Assembly: GCA_910587825.1 (NCBI GenBank)
Contig: CAJUNJ010000007.1
Coordinates: forward strand, 10,764 to 74,763
Direction: 5' to 3'
Length of the DNA stretch: 64,000 bases
Origin: an uncultured Christensenellaceae bacterium
Lineage (GTDB): Bacteria; Bacillota; Clostridia; Christensenellales; Borkfalkiaceae
Positions within the stretch are counted from its first letter, which is position 1, and each line of letters begins with the position of its first letter. Below the pieces are notes generated by a model that was not told where the DNA came from, ran no database searches, and worked only from the letters and a program-made list of their open reading frames with translations. Both the position numbers and the translations under genes were made by a program. Positions 7,799-16,988 of the stretch are shown one piece after another.

Positions 7799-9019
7799 TT
7801 AAGCCGTCTGTTTGTAAATTATTTTCGGCTCCGCCTTGTCGGTGACGCACTCTTTGGTGACAATCACTTCTTCGACGTTTTCTTCGGAAGGCAGTTTGTA
7901 CATAACCGAAGTCATAAAGCTTTCGATTATGGTTCTAAGCCCCCTTGCGCCCGTCTTCAAACGTATAGCCGTGCTTGCAATTTCACGCACAGCGCTTTCT
8001 TCCACAGTAAGCTTTACGCCGTCCATTGCAATAAGCTTCTGGTACTGCTTGATAATGGCGTTCTGCGGTTTGGTGAGAATGCTGACAAGCGCCTCTTCGT
8101 CCAACGGGTGCAGGCTTACGACTATCGGAACGCGCCCGACAAATTCGGGTATCAGTCCGAAATTGGTCAAATCCTGCGGTTTGACGTCTTCAAGCATTTC
8201 GTAAACGTTTTCTTCCGAATCTTTAACGTTGCCCCCGAAGCCGAGAGACGTATTGTCCCTGCGCTTTTGGACAATTTTGTCAAGCCCGACGAACGCCCCG
8301 CCGCAGATAAACAAAATATTCGTCGTGTCTATGCGCAGGCATTCCTGCTGGGGGTGCTTTCTTCCGCCCTGCGGGGGAACGTTTGCTACCGTGCTTTCTA
8401 TAATTTTCAAAAGAGCCTGCTGTACGCCTTCGCCCGACACGTCGCGGGTAATGGAAACGTTTTCGCTCTTTCTTGCAATTTTGTCGATTTCGTCGATATA
8501 GATAATACCGCGCTGGGCTTTTTCTATATCGTAATCGGCATTCTGAATCAATTTAAGCAGGATGTTTTCCACGTCTTCGCCGACGTAGCCCGCTTCCGTA
8601 AGCGTGGTCGCGTCGGAAGATGCGAAAGGCACGTTTAAAATCTTCGCAAGCGTGCGCGCAAGCAAAGTTTTTCCGCAACCCGTGGGGCCGAGAAGAAGAA
8701 TATTGCTCTTTTCAATCTCTACCTCGTCGGGCTTGCTGTCGGGCATATTGTTTATGCGTTTATAGTGGTTGTATACCGCGACGGATAAAACTTTTTTCGC
8801 CTCGTCCTGACCGACGATATATTTATCCAATTCCTGCTTTATTTCGGCGGGTTTTTTGAGGGGAACGGGTTCAAGCGCCGTATCCTCGTATTCCTTTATC
8901 ATATCCCCGCATATTGTTATACATTCGTCGCAGATACAGGAACCGTTCTGTCCGCTGATAAGTCTGCGAACGTTCGCTTCGGATTTTCCGCAAAACGAAC
9001 AAAATCTCTTTTCTTTCAA
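7799..9019 (-). CDS. clpX: ATP-dependent Clp protease ATP-binding subunit ClpX
   Basis: The 406-residue hexameric unfoldase feeds substrates, including tmRNA-tagged proteins, to ClpP. The N-terminal zinc finger (CSFCGKSE ... CICDEC), Walker A GPTGCGKT, Walker B IIYIDEIDKI and the pore loop GYVGED are all present. The start is TTG 9017-9019 preceded by CGGAG. It follows clpP by ~50 nt in the same operon. Confidence 0.97.
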   Translation of the reverse strand: MKEKRFCSFCGKSEANVRRLISGQNGSCICDECITICGDMIKEYEDTALEPVPLKKPAEIKQELDKYIVGQDEAKKVLSVAVYNHYKRINNMPDSKPDEVEIEKSNILLLGPTGCGKTLLARTLAKILNVPFASSDATTLTEAGYVGEDVENILLKLIQNADYDIEKAQRGIIYIDEIDKIARKSENVSITRDVSGEGVQQALLKIIESTVANVPPQGGRKHPQQECLRIDTTNILFICGGAFVGLDKIVQKRRDNTSLGFGGNVKDSEENVYEMLEDVKPQDLTNFGLIPEFVGRVPIVVSLHPLDEEALVSILTKPQNAIIKQYQKLIAMDGVKLTVEESAVREIASTAIRLKTGARGLRTIIESFMTSVMYKLPSEENVEEVIVTKECVTDKAEPKIIYKQTA

Positions 9020-9070
9020 AATAATACTCCGGTTTATATATATAATAGATGTATAAGCTGAATTATAAAT

Positions 9071-9667
9071 TTATCTCTTGAAGAACACTTTGTCTATAAG
9101 CCCGTATTCCTGTGCTTCCTGCGCCGAAAGATAGTTGTCCCTGTCGGTGTCGCGTTCGATTTCGGAAAGCGGTTTGCCGGAATTTTTGGCAAGTATTTCG
9201 TTTAGCTTGCGCTTGGTGCGGAGAATATGTTCCGCCGCTATTTTTATGTCGCTTGCCTGACCCTGCGCTCCGCCGAGGGGCTGGTGAATCATTATTTCGC
9301 TGTTGGGCAGGGCAAACCTCTTGCCCTTTGCCCCGCTTGAAAGCAGGAAAGCGCCCATAGAAGCCGCCATACCTATGCAAATGGTAGACACGTCGCACTT
9401 GATATAGTTCATCGTGTCGTAAATGGCAAGACCTGCCGACACCGAACCGCCCGGGCTGTTGATATACAGCGAAATATCTTTCTGGCTGTCCTTGCCTTCG
9501 AGATAGATAAGCTGCGCCACGACGGTGTTTGCGACCGCGTCGTCTATTTCACCGCTTAAAAATATAATTCTGTCCTCTAAAAGTCTGCTGTAAATATCGT
9601 ACGAACGCTCCCCGCGGGAAGTCTGTTCGACTATATAGGGAACCAAAGCTCCTTTCTCTGTCTGCAT
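9071..9667 (-). CDS. clpP: ATP-dependent Clp protease proteolytic subunit ClpP
   Basis: The 198-residue serine protease forms the tetradecameric chamber of ClpXP. The catalytic triad is Ser103 (GMAASMGAF), His128 (MIHQPLGG) and an Asp in ERDTDRD. Length and N-terminal propeptide-like segment are normal. An AGGAGAG ribosome site precedes the ATG. It lies between tig and clpX, the classical order. Confidence 0.97.
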   Translation of the reverse strand: MQTEKGALVPYIVEQTSRGERSYDIYSRLLEDRIIFLSGEIDDAVANTVVAQLIYLEGKDSQKDISLYINSPGGSVSAGLAIYDTMNYIKCDVSTICIGMAASMGAFLLSSGAKGKRFALPNSEIMIHQPLGGAQGQASDIKIAAEHILRTKRKLNEILAKNSGKPLSEIERDTDRDNYLSAQEAQEYGLIDKVFFKR

Positions 9668-9689
9668 AACACTCTCCTTTCGAATTTGA

Positions 9690-11120
9690 TTATTCCGCTT
9701 TGCCGCCGTCGGTTTTTTCGGTCTTTTTCACGGTCTTTTTAGCCGCGGGTTTTTCCGCCTTGTCGGCAGCCGCCTTTGAGGAAGCGGATTTGGAAGCCGT
9801 CTTTTTTGCGGCGGGTTTGTCTTCTTCGGTATAAAGCTCGTTATTGGCTTTGAGGAAGTCGAACATCTTTGTTATTACTATATCGTTGGAAATATATTCA
9901 ACCTGTCTGGGATCCATCGTCTTTTTGTATTCTTCGGCAGATTTGTCAACCGACTTAGCCTGTTCTTCGATTTTCTTATCGAGTTCGCCCTCTTCCACTT
10001 TGATGTTTTCGGACTTGATAACCTTGTCGATGACAAGCTGACCCATAACTCTGGGCGTAGCCTGCGGTCTGAACTGACCGCGGAACTCTTCCATCGATAT
10101 GCGCATATATTTGAGATAATCTTCGAGTTTAAGCCCCTGATACATAAGACGGTAACTGAAATCCTGTACCATTCTGTCTATTTCGTTTTCAATCATCGCT
10201 TCGGGAATTTCCGCCTTTGCGTGCTTGCAAAGCTCGTTTATTATGCTGTTTTCGGTATCGTCCCTGCCCTTGTTTTCGGCATTTCTTTCAAGACGTTCGC
10301 GCGTCTTCTTTTTGTAGTCTTCAACCGTCTCCGAACCCGTCTGCTTTTTAATGAGTTCGTCCGTAAGTTCGGGAAGCTGTTTGCCCGTAATCTTGTTGAG
10401 CTTAACCTTGAAAACAGCTTTCTTGCCTTTGAGATTTTCAGCCTGATAGTCTGCGGGGAAGGTAACGTCTATATCCCTTGTCTCGTTGAGGTTCATTCCG
10501 ACAACGCCGTCTTCGAAGCCGGGAATAAAGGAACCGCTTCCCAAAACGAGGTCGTACCCGTCGGCAGTACCGCCGGGGAACACCGCTCCGTCAACGCTGC
10601 CCGAAAAGTCGATGTTTACCGTATCGCCGTTTTTGCAGGCCCTGTCGGTAACGTCAACGTCGGTCGCGGCGCGTTCGAGCACGGAGCCCACTTCCTTTTC
10701 GACGTCGGCATCGGTAACATTATATTCATATTTTTTTATTTTTAAACCTGTGTAAGCGTCAAGCTGTACGTCGGGTTTAACGGGAACGACAGCCGAAAGC
10801 ACTATTCCGTTGCCTTCCCGCATATCTTCCACTTCGAGCGAAGGTTCGCCGACGGCGGTAAAGTTATCCCTTTCCTTTTGAAGAATTTCGGGATAGTGCT
10901 GAGTATAAAGAATATTGAAAGCTTCTTCGTACAAAACGCCCTTGCCGTAATAGTTTTCAAGGACGGGTCTGGGAACCTTGCCTTTTCTGAATCCGGGTAC
11001 TGCGTACTTGCCCCTTACTTTTGCATAAGACTTAGTCAAAGCGTCCTGCCATTCCTGTTCGGAAAAATCGATTGTAAGCTTTACGGTGCTTTTTTCACCG
11101 GCTGCCTGAGTATACTTCAT
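9690..11120 (-). CDS. tig: Trigger factor chaperone with Lys/Ala-rich C-terminal tail
   Basis: This ribosome-associated chaperone and peptidyl-prolyl isomerase has the ribosome-binding signature GFRKGKVPRPV near residue 43, an FKBP domain (around 150-240, GDTVNIDFSGSVDG), and the helical C-domain. At 476 residues it is longer than the usual ~430. The extra ~45 residues are a low-complexity tail of repeated PAAKKT and SKAAADKAEK units, resembling histone-H1-like basic tails. An AGGAG ribosome site and a good promoter (11158-11186) precede it, making it the first gene of the quality-control operon. Confidence 0.95.
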   Translation of the reverse strand: MKYTQAAGEKSTVKLTIDFSEQEWQDALTKSYAKVRGKYAVPGFRKGKVPRPVLENYYGKGVLYEEAFNILYTQHYPEILQKERDNFTAVGEPSLEVEDMREGNGIVLSAVVPVKPDVQLDAYTGLKIKKYEYNVTDADVEKEVGSVLERAATDVDVTDRACKNGDTVNIDFSGSVDGAVFPGGTADGYDLVLGSGSFIPGFEDGVVGMNLNETRDIDVTFPADYQAENLKGKKAVFKVKLNKITGKQLPELTDELIKKQTGSETVEDYKKKTRERLERNAENKGRDDTENSIINELCKHAKAEIPEAMIENEIDRMVQDFSYRLMYQGLKLEDYLKYMRISMEEFRGQFRPQATPRVMGQLVIDKVIKSENIKVEEGELDKKIEEQAKSVDKSAEEYKKTMDPRQVEYISNDIVITKMFDFLKANNELYTEEDKPAAKKTASKSASSKAAADKAEKPAAKKTVKKTEKTDGGKAE

Positions 11121-11157
11121 AGTTAATCTCCTGAATTGTAATTTTTATACAGATGAT

Positions 11158-11186
11158 ATTTTAACACATTAATTTTTTTTTGAAAA
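11158..11186 (-). promoter_or_regulatory. Promoter of the tig operon
   Basis: TTTTCA (complement of 11181-11186), 17-nt spacer and TAAAAT (complement of 11158-11163) lie ~38 nt before the tig start. No CIRCE or CtsR operator is visible in the gap. Confidence 0.65.
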
Positions 11187-11288
11187 GCGTTTTGCATTTA
11201 CTTTTGGTAAATTTTGGGGTATTATATAAAGGTAAAGATTTTTACGCCGCAAATACGCAGCGGCGTAAACGACAAAGGAGTCGATTCA

Positions 11289-12959
11289 GTGCCGCAGGAC
11301 GCGTTTACCATAAGACACATCGCAAACGAACTTAAAGAGAAGATTACGGGCGGAAAAATTTCACGCATAGTGCAACCTGCCCGCGACGAGCTTACGTTTA
11401 TTATATACACCGGAAAAGGCAACGTTAAACTCGAAGCCTGTCTCGGGGCGCAATCTTCGAGGTTAAGCTTTACCGACGAAGACAAGCCCGTACCCGTAAC
11501 CGCGCCCAATTTCTGTATGCTTTTGAGAAAACATTTGCAGAACGCCGAAATTTTAAACGTTGCACAGCCCGACTTCGAGCGGATAATTTATTTCGACCTC
11601 AAATGCGTTTCGGACTTCTCCTCTTCGGTAATGCGGCTGTACTTCGAAATAATGGGCAAATACTCCAACGCGATACTGTGCGAAAACGGTATTATATCGG
11701 GCGCACTTAAAACGACTTCCATAGGAGAAAACACAAAGCGCGTGCTGTTCGGCGGGGTAAAGTACGTTCCGCCCGAACCGCAGGATAAAATTTCCCCCGA
11801 TGATAAGGACGGGTTAAAAAATATAATGTGTATACCCACGGGTGACAGGGCAAAGTTTATTTCCGACAAAGTAAAGGGAATTTGTTACTCGACTGCGTTG
11901 GATATGGTATCCGTTTACGGCGAAAACATTTCCGCAGAGAATATTTACGACTATGTTTACGGACGGGAAATACAGCCGTGCGTAACACTGTCAAACGGAA
12001 AGCCCGACGACTTCAAAGTACGCTCTGCCCGTGCGGACAAAGAAATATACCAAAGCGTGCTTCAAGCCCAGACGGCATATTATGCTTATATTTATAAAAA
12101 ACGGACTTTCGACCAAAAAAAGTCAAAACTCGAAAACGCGCTTAACTCCGCGTTAAAAAAGACAGAAAAGCGGTTGGCGGCAATAAACGACAAACTTGCG
12201 GAATGCCGCGGTGCGGAAGACGTAAAACTTAAAGGCGAGCTTATAACAGCCAACATTTACGCGCTTAAAAAGGGAATGAAAAACTTTGAAGCGCAAAACT
12301 ATTACGACCCCGACGCAAACAGCGTAAAGATAGAACTTGACGTAACGCTTACGCCTTCCCAAAACGCACAAAAATATTATAAGCGTTACGCAAAACTTAA
12401 ACGCACGCAGACAAGCGTTACCGCCCAACTTGAAGAAGCCGAAGATAAACTTAATTATCTTAACAGTATTAAAGCGCACATATGTTCGGCCGAGAATACA
12501 GCCGACCTCGAAGGCACGGAAGAAGAACTTGTAAATTTAGGGCTTTTCAAGACGGCGGCGGTACGCAAAAAGAAAACAGAAGAACCGTCGTACCGCACGT
12601 TTGAATGCGGAGGCTTCAAAATAATTTCGGGGCGCAACAATATTCAGAACGAAAGACTTACAAGAAGCCTTGCCCCCGAAGATATCTGGCTGCACACGCA
12701 GAGGTACCACTCTTCCCACGTCGGAATTATTACAAACGGCAAAAGCGTACCGGACGCAGTGCTTTATGCGGCGGCGGAAATTTGCGCGTATTATTCGGAC
12801 GGGCGTTACGGCAATAAGATATCAGTAGACTATACTCCCAAAAAATTCGTCAAAAAACCGCCTAAATCAAACGTCGGGTTTGTAATCTACACGGATTTCA
12901 AAACTATTCTCGCCGACCCCGACGCACATACGGAGCTTATTTATGAAGAACGGAAATAA
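11289..12959 (+). CDS. rqcH: RqcH, NFACT-family ribosome quality control protein
   Basis: This 556-residue homologue of Rqc2/NEMF (once annotated FbpA) binds stalled 50S-peptidyl-tRNA and recruits tRNA-Ala to add C-terminal alanine tails. I place the start at GTG 11289, eight nt after AAAGGAG (11274-11280); homologues begin M-P-x-D, as here (MPQDAFTIRHIANEL). An upstream in-frame extension has no ribosome site. The N-terminal NFACT-N domain, central coiled coils (around 270-400) and the NFACT-R domain (PEDIWLHTQRYHSSHVGI) are present. Its partner RqcP is at 57534. It overlaps the next small gene by 17 nt. Confidence 0.93.
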   Translation: MPQDAFTIRHIANELKEKITGGKISRIVQPARDELTFIIYTGKGNVKLEACLGAQSSRLSFTDEDKPVPVTAPNFCMLLRKHLQNAEILNVAQPDFERIIYFDLKCVSDFSSSVMRLYFEIMGKYSNAILCENGIISGALKTTSIGENTKRVLFGGVKYVPPEPQDKISPDDKDGLKNIMCIPTGDRAKFISDKVKGICYSTALDMVSVYGENISAENIYDYVYGREIQPCVTLSNGKPDDFKVRSARADKEIYQSVLQAQTAYYAYIYKKRTFDQKKSKLENALNSALKKTEKRLAAINDKLAECRGAEDVKLKGELITANIYALKKGMKNFEAQNYYDPDANSVKIELDVTLTPSQNAQKYYKRYAKLKRTQTSVTAQLEEAEDKLNYLNSIKAHICSAENTADLEGTEEELVNLGLFKTAAVRKKKTEEPSYRTFECGGFKIISGRNNIQNERLTRSLAPEDIWLHTQRYHSSHVGIITNGKSVPDAVLYAAAEICAYYSDGRYGNKISVDYTPKKFVKKPPKSNVGFVIYTDFKTILADPDAHTELIYEERK

Positions 12960-13239
12960 CCTGCCGCAACAGCCTTACGGCGGAAAAACATACGCCTATA
13001 TAGCCGTCGGATGTATAATCGCCGCATTCGCAACGTTCGGACTGATATTCACAGTCATAGGAATTTACGCGCTTATCGCCTCTGTTCTGCTGTCGCTTGC
13101 GGCGCTGGCGTTCACAAATATCCAGAAGAAAAAGAACGCCTTCAAAAGCCTTACCGTAATAAAAATTTTCGCATATATAGCGCTGGCGGCTTCCGCGGGA
13201 ACTTTCGCCGGCGGAATTATATGGTCTGCAATTTCCTGA
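12943..13239 (+). CDS. Small membrane protein, three predicted spans
   Basis: The 98-residue protein has hydrophobic segments at about residues 18-38, 41-58 and 74-95 separated by a KKKNAFK loop. It overlaps the end of rqcH by 17 nt in another frame, so it is probably translated from the same mRNA. I do not recognise the family. A coupled role with RqcH is possible, but nothing beyond position supports it. Confidence 0.65.
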   Translation: MKNGNNLPQQPYGGKTYAYIAVGCIIAAFATFGLIFTVIGIYALIASVLLSLAALAFTNIQKKKNAFKSLTVIKIFAYIALAASAGTFAGGIIWSAIS

Positions 13240-13287
13240 ACGGCAAAGGTATAAAACGCCCCGCAAATTGTCAATATTATTAGTATA

Positions 13288-13650
13288 ATGGACAGAATAT
13301 GCGGAGCGATATTAAATAAAATACACGCGCTAAGCCCTGCGGGGCATTACGTCATCGTCGACGAAGACGAACTTTACGAAGCTTTTCCCGAAGACTGCGA
13401 AAGAACTGACGACGCGCTTGAAAGGGCGCTTTCGGCGCTTAAAGGTTCGGGATATATAGATTTGAAGTATTCCCGCGGGGAGATGTACTGCGTCGCCCCG
13501 CTTAAAGAATACATTGAAGAAAGTCCCCCGCCTCCGCCCGAAGAACAACCCGTACCTCAAAGACGCAGGGCAGACTTTGTGTTCGTATCCGCGTTTCTCG
13601 GAAGCGCGCTGGGCAGTCTTATAGTTTCGGTGATATTTGCGGTAATTTGA
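13288..13650 (+). CDS. Winged-helix-like protein with C-terminal membrane anchor (copy 1)
   Basis: The 120-residue protein has an ~70-residue soluble domain with winged-helix-like features (LSALKGSGYIDLKYSRGEMY resembling helix, turn and wing), a Pro-rich linker PPPPPEEQPVP, and a single C-terminal transmembrane segment. It is a paralogue of the next gene, one nt downstream. The ATG lacks a Shine-Dalgarno. Function unknown; DNA binding is only a structural guess. Confidence 0.65.
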   Translation: MDRICGAILNKIHALSPAGHYVIVDEDELYEAFPEDCERTDDALERALSALKGSGYIDLKYSRGEMYCVAPLKEYIEESPPPPPEEQPVPQRRRADFVFVSAFLGSALGSLIVSVIFAVI

Positions 13651-13651
13651 A

Positions 13652-14011
13652 ATGCTTTCGAGATACGAAGACGAGATAATGTCCGCAGTGTTCAGTCTTT
13701 GCGACGGCACGGGCGGATGTCTTGTGTCCCCCATTGAAATTCTGTCTATCCTGCCCGTAAAAAGAAAATACACCCCCGAAAAAGTAGACGGCATACTGTA
13801 CGATCTGATGTGCGACGGATATTTCGATTTAATAACTTCCGAGCGCAAGGGCGAGAAGATGTACGTCATAAATCTCAAAGAAAACGGTTACGCCTACAAA
13901 CGGACTTCAAAACAAAGACAACGCGATATAGCTTTCAGAATAGTACTTGCATTCATAGGCGCCGCCGCAACCTTTGTTTTCGGTTTGATATTAAAAGGTA
14001 TATTCGGTTAA
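13652..14011 (+). CDS. Winged-helix-like protein with C-terminal membrane anchor (copy 2)
   Basis: This 119-residue paralogue of the preceding gene shares the architecture: an N-terminal domain (EKVDGILYDLMCDGYFDLIT, KGEKMYVINLKE) that aligns with copy 1 (ALERALSALKGSGYIDLKYS), then one C-terminal membrane span (about 95-117). The two are 1 nt apart and likely co-translated. The pair ends at a strong terminator. The family is not recognised. Confidence 0.65.
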   Translation: MLSRYEDEIMSAVFSLCDGTGGCLVSPIEILSILPVKRKYTPEKVDGILYDLMCDGYFDLITSERKGEKMYVINLKENGYAYKRTSKQRQRDIAFRIVLAFIGAAATFVFGLILKGIFG

Positions 14012-14036
14012 AAAACCGTCCCGACGGACGGTTTTT
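14011..14036 (+). terminator. Intrinsic terminator after the winged-helix pair
   Basis: An 11-bp stem AAAAACCGTCC (14011-14021) pairs with GGACGGTTTTT (14026-14036) around CGAC, ending in a T-run. The left arm begins in the stop codon. Confidence 0.9.
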
Positions 14037-14096
14037 ATTTGCTTTTTTTTGCGGCGTTTGTTAAAATTGTAAAGTAAACTTTTCAAGAGGAAATTT

Positions 14097-15386
14097 ATGA
14101 AGCACAAAAAAATTTTTATATCGCTTGTTGCGGTGGCAACTGTGGCCATATTTTTCGCAGTCTTTCTGATGATTTGGTTCTTCGGCGACAGATACGAAGA
14201 CTTTGCCGATAATTTCAGGCAGGAATTTGAAATTGCGGGACTTAAAGACGGAGCCACACCGCAGGGCATAACCGCATTTACGGCAAATTACGACGATACC
14301 GACGCGGACGGAAAGCCCGTCACGCGCAGCCAGCAGTACTTTTTCGTCAGCGCGTATATGAAGGACGGTTCCCCTTCCCGCATTTACGTCACCGGCGACA
14401 AGACGGGCTACGTGGGATACGTAACCATGAAAACTCAGGAAGGCGAAGACTTTTACGGACATTGCGGCGGAATAGCCACAAACGGCGGGACGCTTTGGAT
14501 TACGGGTGAAAACAAAGTCCACGTTGCAAAAGCAAGCAAGGAATATTCCGACGCGAGGAAGAATATTACGCGCGAAATCGTCGAACGCGCCGCTTCCGCC
14601 GACCCCGAACAAAAGTACGTCACTTTCACAGCCGAATTCAACGCAAACTGCAACGCTTCCTACATCTACTACTTCGACGACCCCAGATATACGTCGCAGA
14701 CTTACGACAGGCTTTACGTAGGCGAATTCTACCGCGCCGGCAATTACAAGACCGATGAAAAGCATAAACTTACCACGCCTGCCGGTTATAAAAACAATGC
14801 GTTTATGTACGAGTACAACGTAAGTTCGAGTTCGGATAACAAATACGGGCTTGTCACCATTGACAACGACGAACTTGACGAAGAGAACAAAGTTCCGAGA
14901 ATACAGCGTATCTTCTCACTGCCCGAAAAAATTCAGGGCGTGGCGTTTTCGGGAAGAACTGGTTACGGTTCCAACGACGGGCTTTTGGTGCTGTCGCAAA
15001 GCTATGCTCTTGCAAACTCACACCTCCTATGCTTCGATTACAAGACGGTAATAGGTTCAAGCAAGAAATACAACAGCAAGGACGTTGCGGGAGAAAGCTT
15101 TATATACGACGGCGTTTACAAGACGATAGGCAGTTCGAAAGTACCCTACACGGACGAAACACTTAACCTTTATTACGTAGATCTGAACGATAAGGCAATG
15201 TTCGTAAAGGACTATTCCATTCCCAGTATGTCCGAAGGGCTGTGCGTGGTAACGCCCAACACAAGCGGTAACGGACCGCGGTCAAGGGTCTACGTCCTCT
15301 TCGAGTCCGCAACGAAAAAATACGGACTTTTCGTAAGGGAACAGCTTAAACACGTTTACAGCTTTATCCCCCGCTTTACCGACTGA
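14097..15386 (+). CDS. Exported beta-propeller-like protein of unknown function
   Basis: The 429-residue product starts with a signal anchor (MKHKKIFISLVAVATVAIFF...), then a long extracytoplasmic domain. Recurrent short beta-blade-like segments end in GLLVLSQSYA, MSEGLCVVTPN and SRVYVLFESATKKYG, which suggests a propeller fold. An AAGAGG ribosome site precedes the ATG. It is monocistronic, between two terminators. I cannot name the ligand or activity. Confidence 0.7.
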   Translation: MKHKKIFISLVAVATVAIFFAVFLMIWFFGDRYEDFADNFRQEFEIAGLKDGATPQGITAFTANYDDTDADGKPVTRSQQYFFVSAYMKDGSPSRIYVTGDKTGYVGYVTMKTQEGEDFYGHCGGIATNGGTLWITGENKVHVAKASKEYSDARKNITREIVERAASADPEQKYVTFTAEFNANCNASYIYYFDDPRYTSQTYDRLYVGEFYRAGNYKTDEKHKLTTPAGYKNNAFMYEYNVSSSSDNKYGLVTIDNDELDEENKVPRIQRIFSLPEKIQGVAFSGRTGYGSNDGLLVLSQSYALANSHLLCFDYKTVIGSSKKYNSKDVAGESFIYDGVYKTIGSSKVPYTDETLNLYYVDLNDKAMFVKDYSIPSMSEGLCVVTPNTSGNGPRSRVYVLFESATKKYGLFVREQLKHVYSFIPRFTD

Positions 15387-15395
15387 TATAAAAAA

Positions 15396-15429
15396 TACCC
15401 TCCGTACGGTTAAACCGCACGGAGGGTTA
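15396..15429. terminator. Bidirectional terminator between convergent genes
   Basis: TACCCTCCGT (15396-15405) pairs with ACGGAGGGTTA (15419-15429), with A-runs before and T-runs after, so it can end both the exported-protein gene and the convergent aminopeptidase gene. Confidence 0.85.
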
Positions 15430-15453
15430 TTTTTTATTTGTTTTTTTTCGGCA

Positions 15454-16821
15454 TTATTTGCAGAACGCAAGGCAGGCTTTATACAGCGAGTACACGTCTG
15501 CTTTTGAAATAAGTTCGTAAGGGGCGTGCATCGAAAGCACGGGAACGCCAACGTCCACGGTGTCTATGCCGAGGTTGCCGATATACATTGCGACAGTTCC
15601 GCCGCCGCCCATATCTATCGCGCCGAGTTCGCCCGTCTGCCATATTACTCCGTTGTCGTCGAATATGTCGCGGATAAAGCCCATATATTCCGCGGGAGCG
15701 TCGTTGGTGGACGACTTGCCGCGCGCGCCCGTATATTTGGATACAGCCGCACCGCAAGATACGTATGTCGAGTTGCGTTTTTCGAATACCGAGCTGTAAG
15801 TCGGGTCGTAACCCGCCGTTACGTCTGCGGAAATGCACTTGGAGTTATATCTTACCTCTATGGGGTTGACGCCGAAAGAATTCGCTATGGTGTCTATTAC
15901 GTCCGAAATTACTTTACTCTGCATACCCGTTGTGCCGTTGCTTCCCACTTCTTCTTTGTCGGCGAATACCGCAAGCACGGTATGGGGGGAATCACAGTCG
16001 AAAACCGCTTTCATTTCGGGATATGCGCAGACTTTGTCGTCGTGACCGTAAGCCGAGATAAGCGCGCCGTCAAAGCCCACGTCGCGCGCCTTGCCAGCGG
16101 GGACGAAGCAAAGTTCCGAACACTGGAAGTCGACTTCGGTAATACCGTATTTCTTGTTGAGAAGCTTTAAAACCGCACTCTTGACGCACTCCTTTTCGTC
16201 TTCTTCGCCGACGGAAGGAAGTCCGCCGATTATCGCGTTAAGGTTTTCGCCGTCGATTGCCTTGCTTACTACTTTCTGGCTCTGTTCCTGCGAGAGATGG
16301 GGCAGAAGGTCTGTGATATAGAATACGGGATCGTTATCGTCTTCTCCGACGCAGATTTCCTTTCTCTCCCCGCCGCGGAGCATTACCACGCCGTGAAGCG
16401 CAAGGGGAATTGCCGTCCACTGATATTTCTTGATGCCGCCGTAGTAGTGGGTTTTGAGATAGCAAAGACCGGACTCTTCATACATAGGATTGGGTTTAAG
16501 GTCGAGACGGGGGGAATCTACGTGCGCTATCATTATGCGCAGACCGTCTTTCGCCACGTCTTCCTTACCTACGCGGATAAGGAAAATATTCTTATCCCTG
16601 TTGAGAAAATAGCGTTTGTCGCCGGCTTTCAGCTTTTCCGAAAAACTGAAAGGCTTGAAGCCGTTTTCTTCCGCAAGCTTTTTTGCTAAACCGGAAGCGT
16701 CACGCTCGGTTTTGGAATTGTCAAGAAAGGTTTTGTAACCTTCGGCAAACTCGTAAATCTTTTCAAGTTCAGCGCCGTCGGCTTCTTTAAACACGTTTTT
16801 ACGTGTATATTTAAGTTCCAT
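15454..16821 (-). CDS. M18 family aminopeptidase
   Basis: The 455-residue cytoplasmic metallopeptidase removes N-terminal, often acidic, residues from peptides. Metal ligands are recognisable: His in MIAHVDSPRLD, Asp in SAYGHDDKV, Glu pair in DKEEVGSNG and a late His in SMHAPYEL. Length and motif order fit M18 (aspartyl aminopeptidase/ApeA-like). A consensus promoter (16875-16903) and an AAGGAG ribosome site precede it. Confidence 0.92.
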   Translation of the reverse strand: MELKYTRKNVFKEADGAELEKIYEFAEGYKTFLDNSKTERDASGLAKKLAEENGFKPFSFSEKLKAGDKRYFLNRDKNIFLIRVGKEDVAKDGLRIMIAHVDSPRLDLKPNPMYEESGLCYLKTHYYGGIKKYQWTAIPLALHGVVMLRGGERKEICVGEDDNDPVFYITDLLPHLSQEQSQKVVSKAIDGENLNAIIGGLPSVGEEDEKECVKSAVLKLLNKKYGITEVDFQCSELCFVPAGKARDVGFDGALISAYGHDDKVCAYPEMKAVFDCDSPHTVLAVFADKEEVGSNGTTGMQSKVISDVIDTIANSFGVNPIEVRYNSKCISADVTAGYDPTYSSVFEKRNSTYVSCGAAVSKYTGARGKSSTNDAPAEYMGFIRDIFDDNGVIWQTGELGAIDMGGGGTVAMYIGNLGIDTVDVGVPVLSMHAPYELISKADVYSLYKACLAFCK

Positions 16822-16874
16822 AAAATACTCCTTTTTGCTTTTTTTATCGTTTTGTTAAACGTCTTGCGTTAATG

Positions 16875-16903
16875 ATTATAGCGAGCGGCGGTTAAAATGT
16901 CAA
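16875..16903 (-). promoter_or_regulatory. Consensus promoter of the M18 aminopeptidase gene
   Basis: TTGACA (complement of 16898-16903), 17-nt spacer, TATAAT (complement of 16875-16880): a perfect sigma-A promoter. Confidence 0.9.
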
Positions 16904-16951
16904 GGCAGTTAAAAAAATTTTTAAAAATCTTTAAAATTAATCGATAAGTAA

Positions 16952-16980
16952 TTTACTATTACTTAATAATAGTGTATAAT
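16952..16980 (+). promoter_or_regulatory. Promoter of the Rnf operon, probably leaderless
   Basis: TTTACT (16952-16957), 17-nt spacer, TATAAT (16975-16980). The ATG of the first gene begins 8 nt after the -10, so transcription should start at or just before it; no Shine-Dalgarno is present. Confidence 0.7.
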
Positions 16981-16988
16981 AATTGAGT

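Noticed and set aside
11214..11288. N-terminal extension of RqcH
   Set aside because: No ribosome site precedes it, while GTG 11289 has a well-spaced AAAGGAG and matches the family N-terminus.
13284..13289. TATAAT as a promoter for the first winged-helix gene
   Set aside because: The hexamer overlaps the start codon, so the transcript would begin inside the gene, and no -35 is suitably placed.
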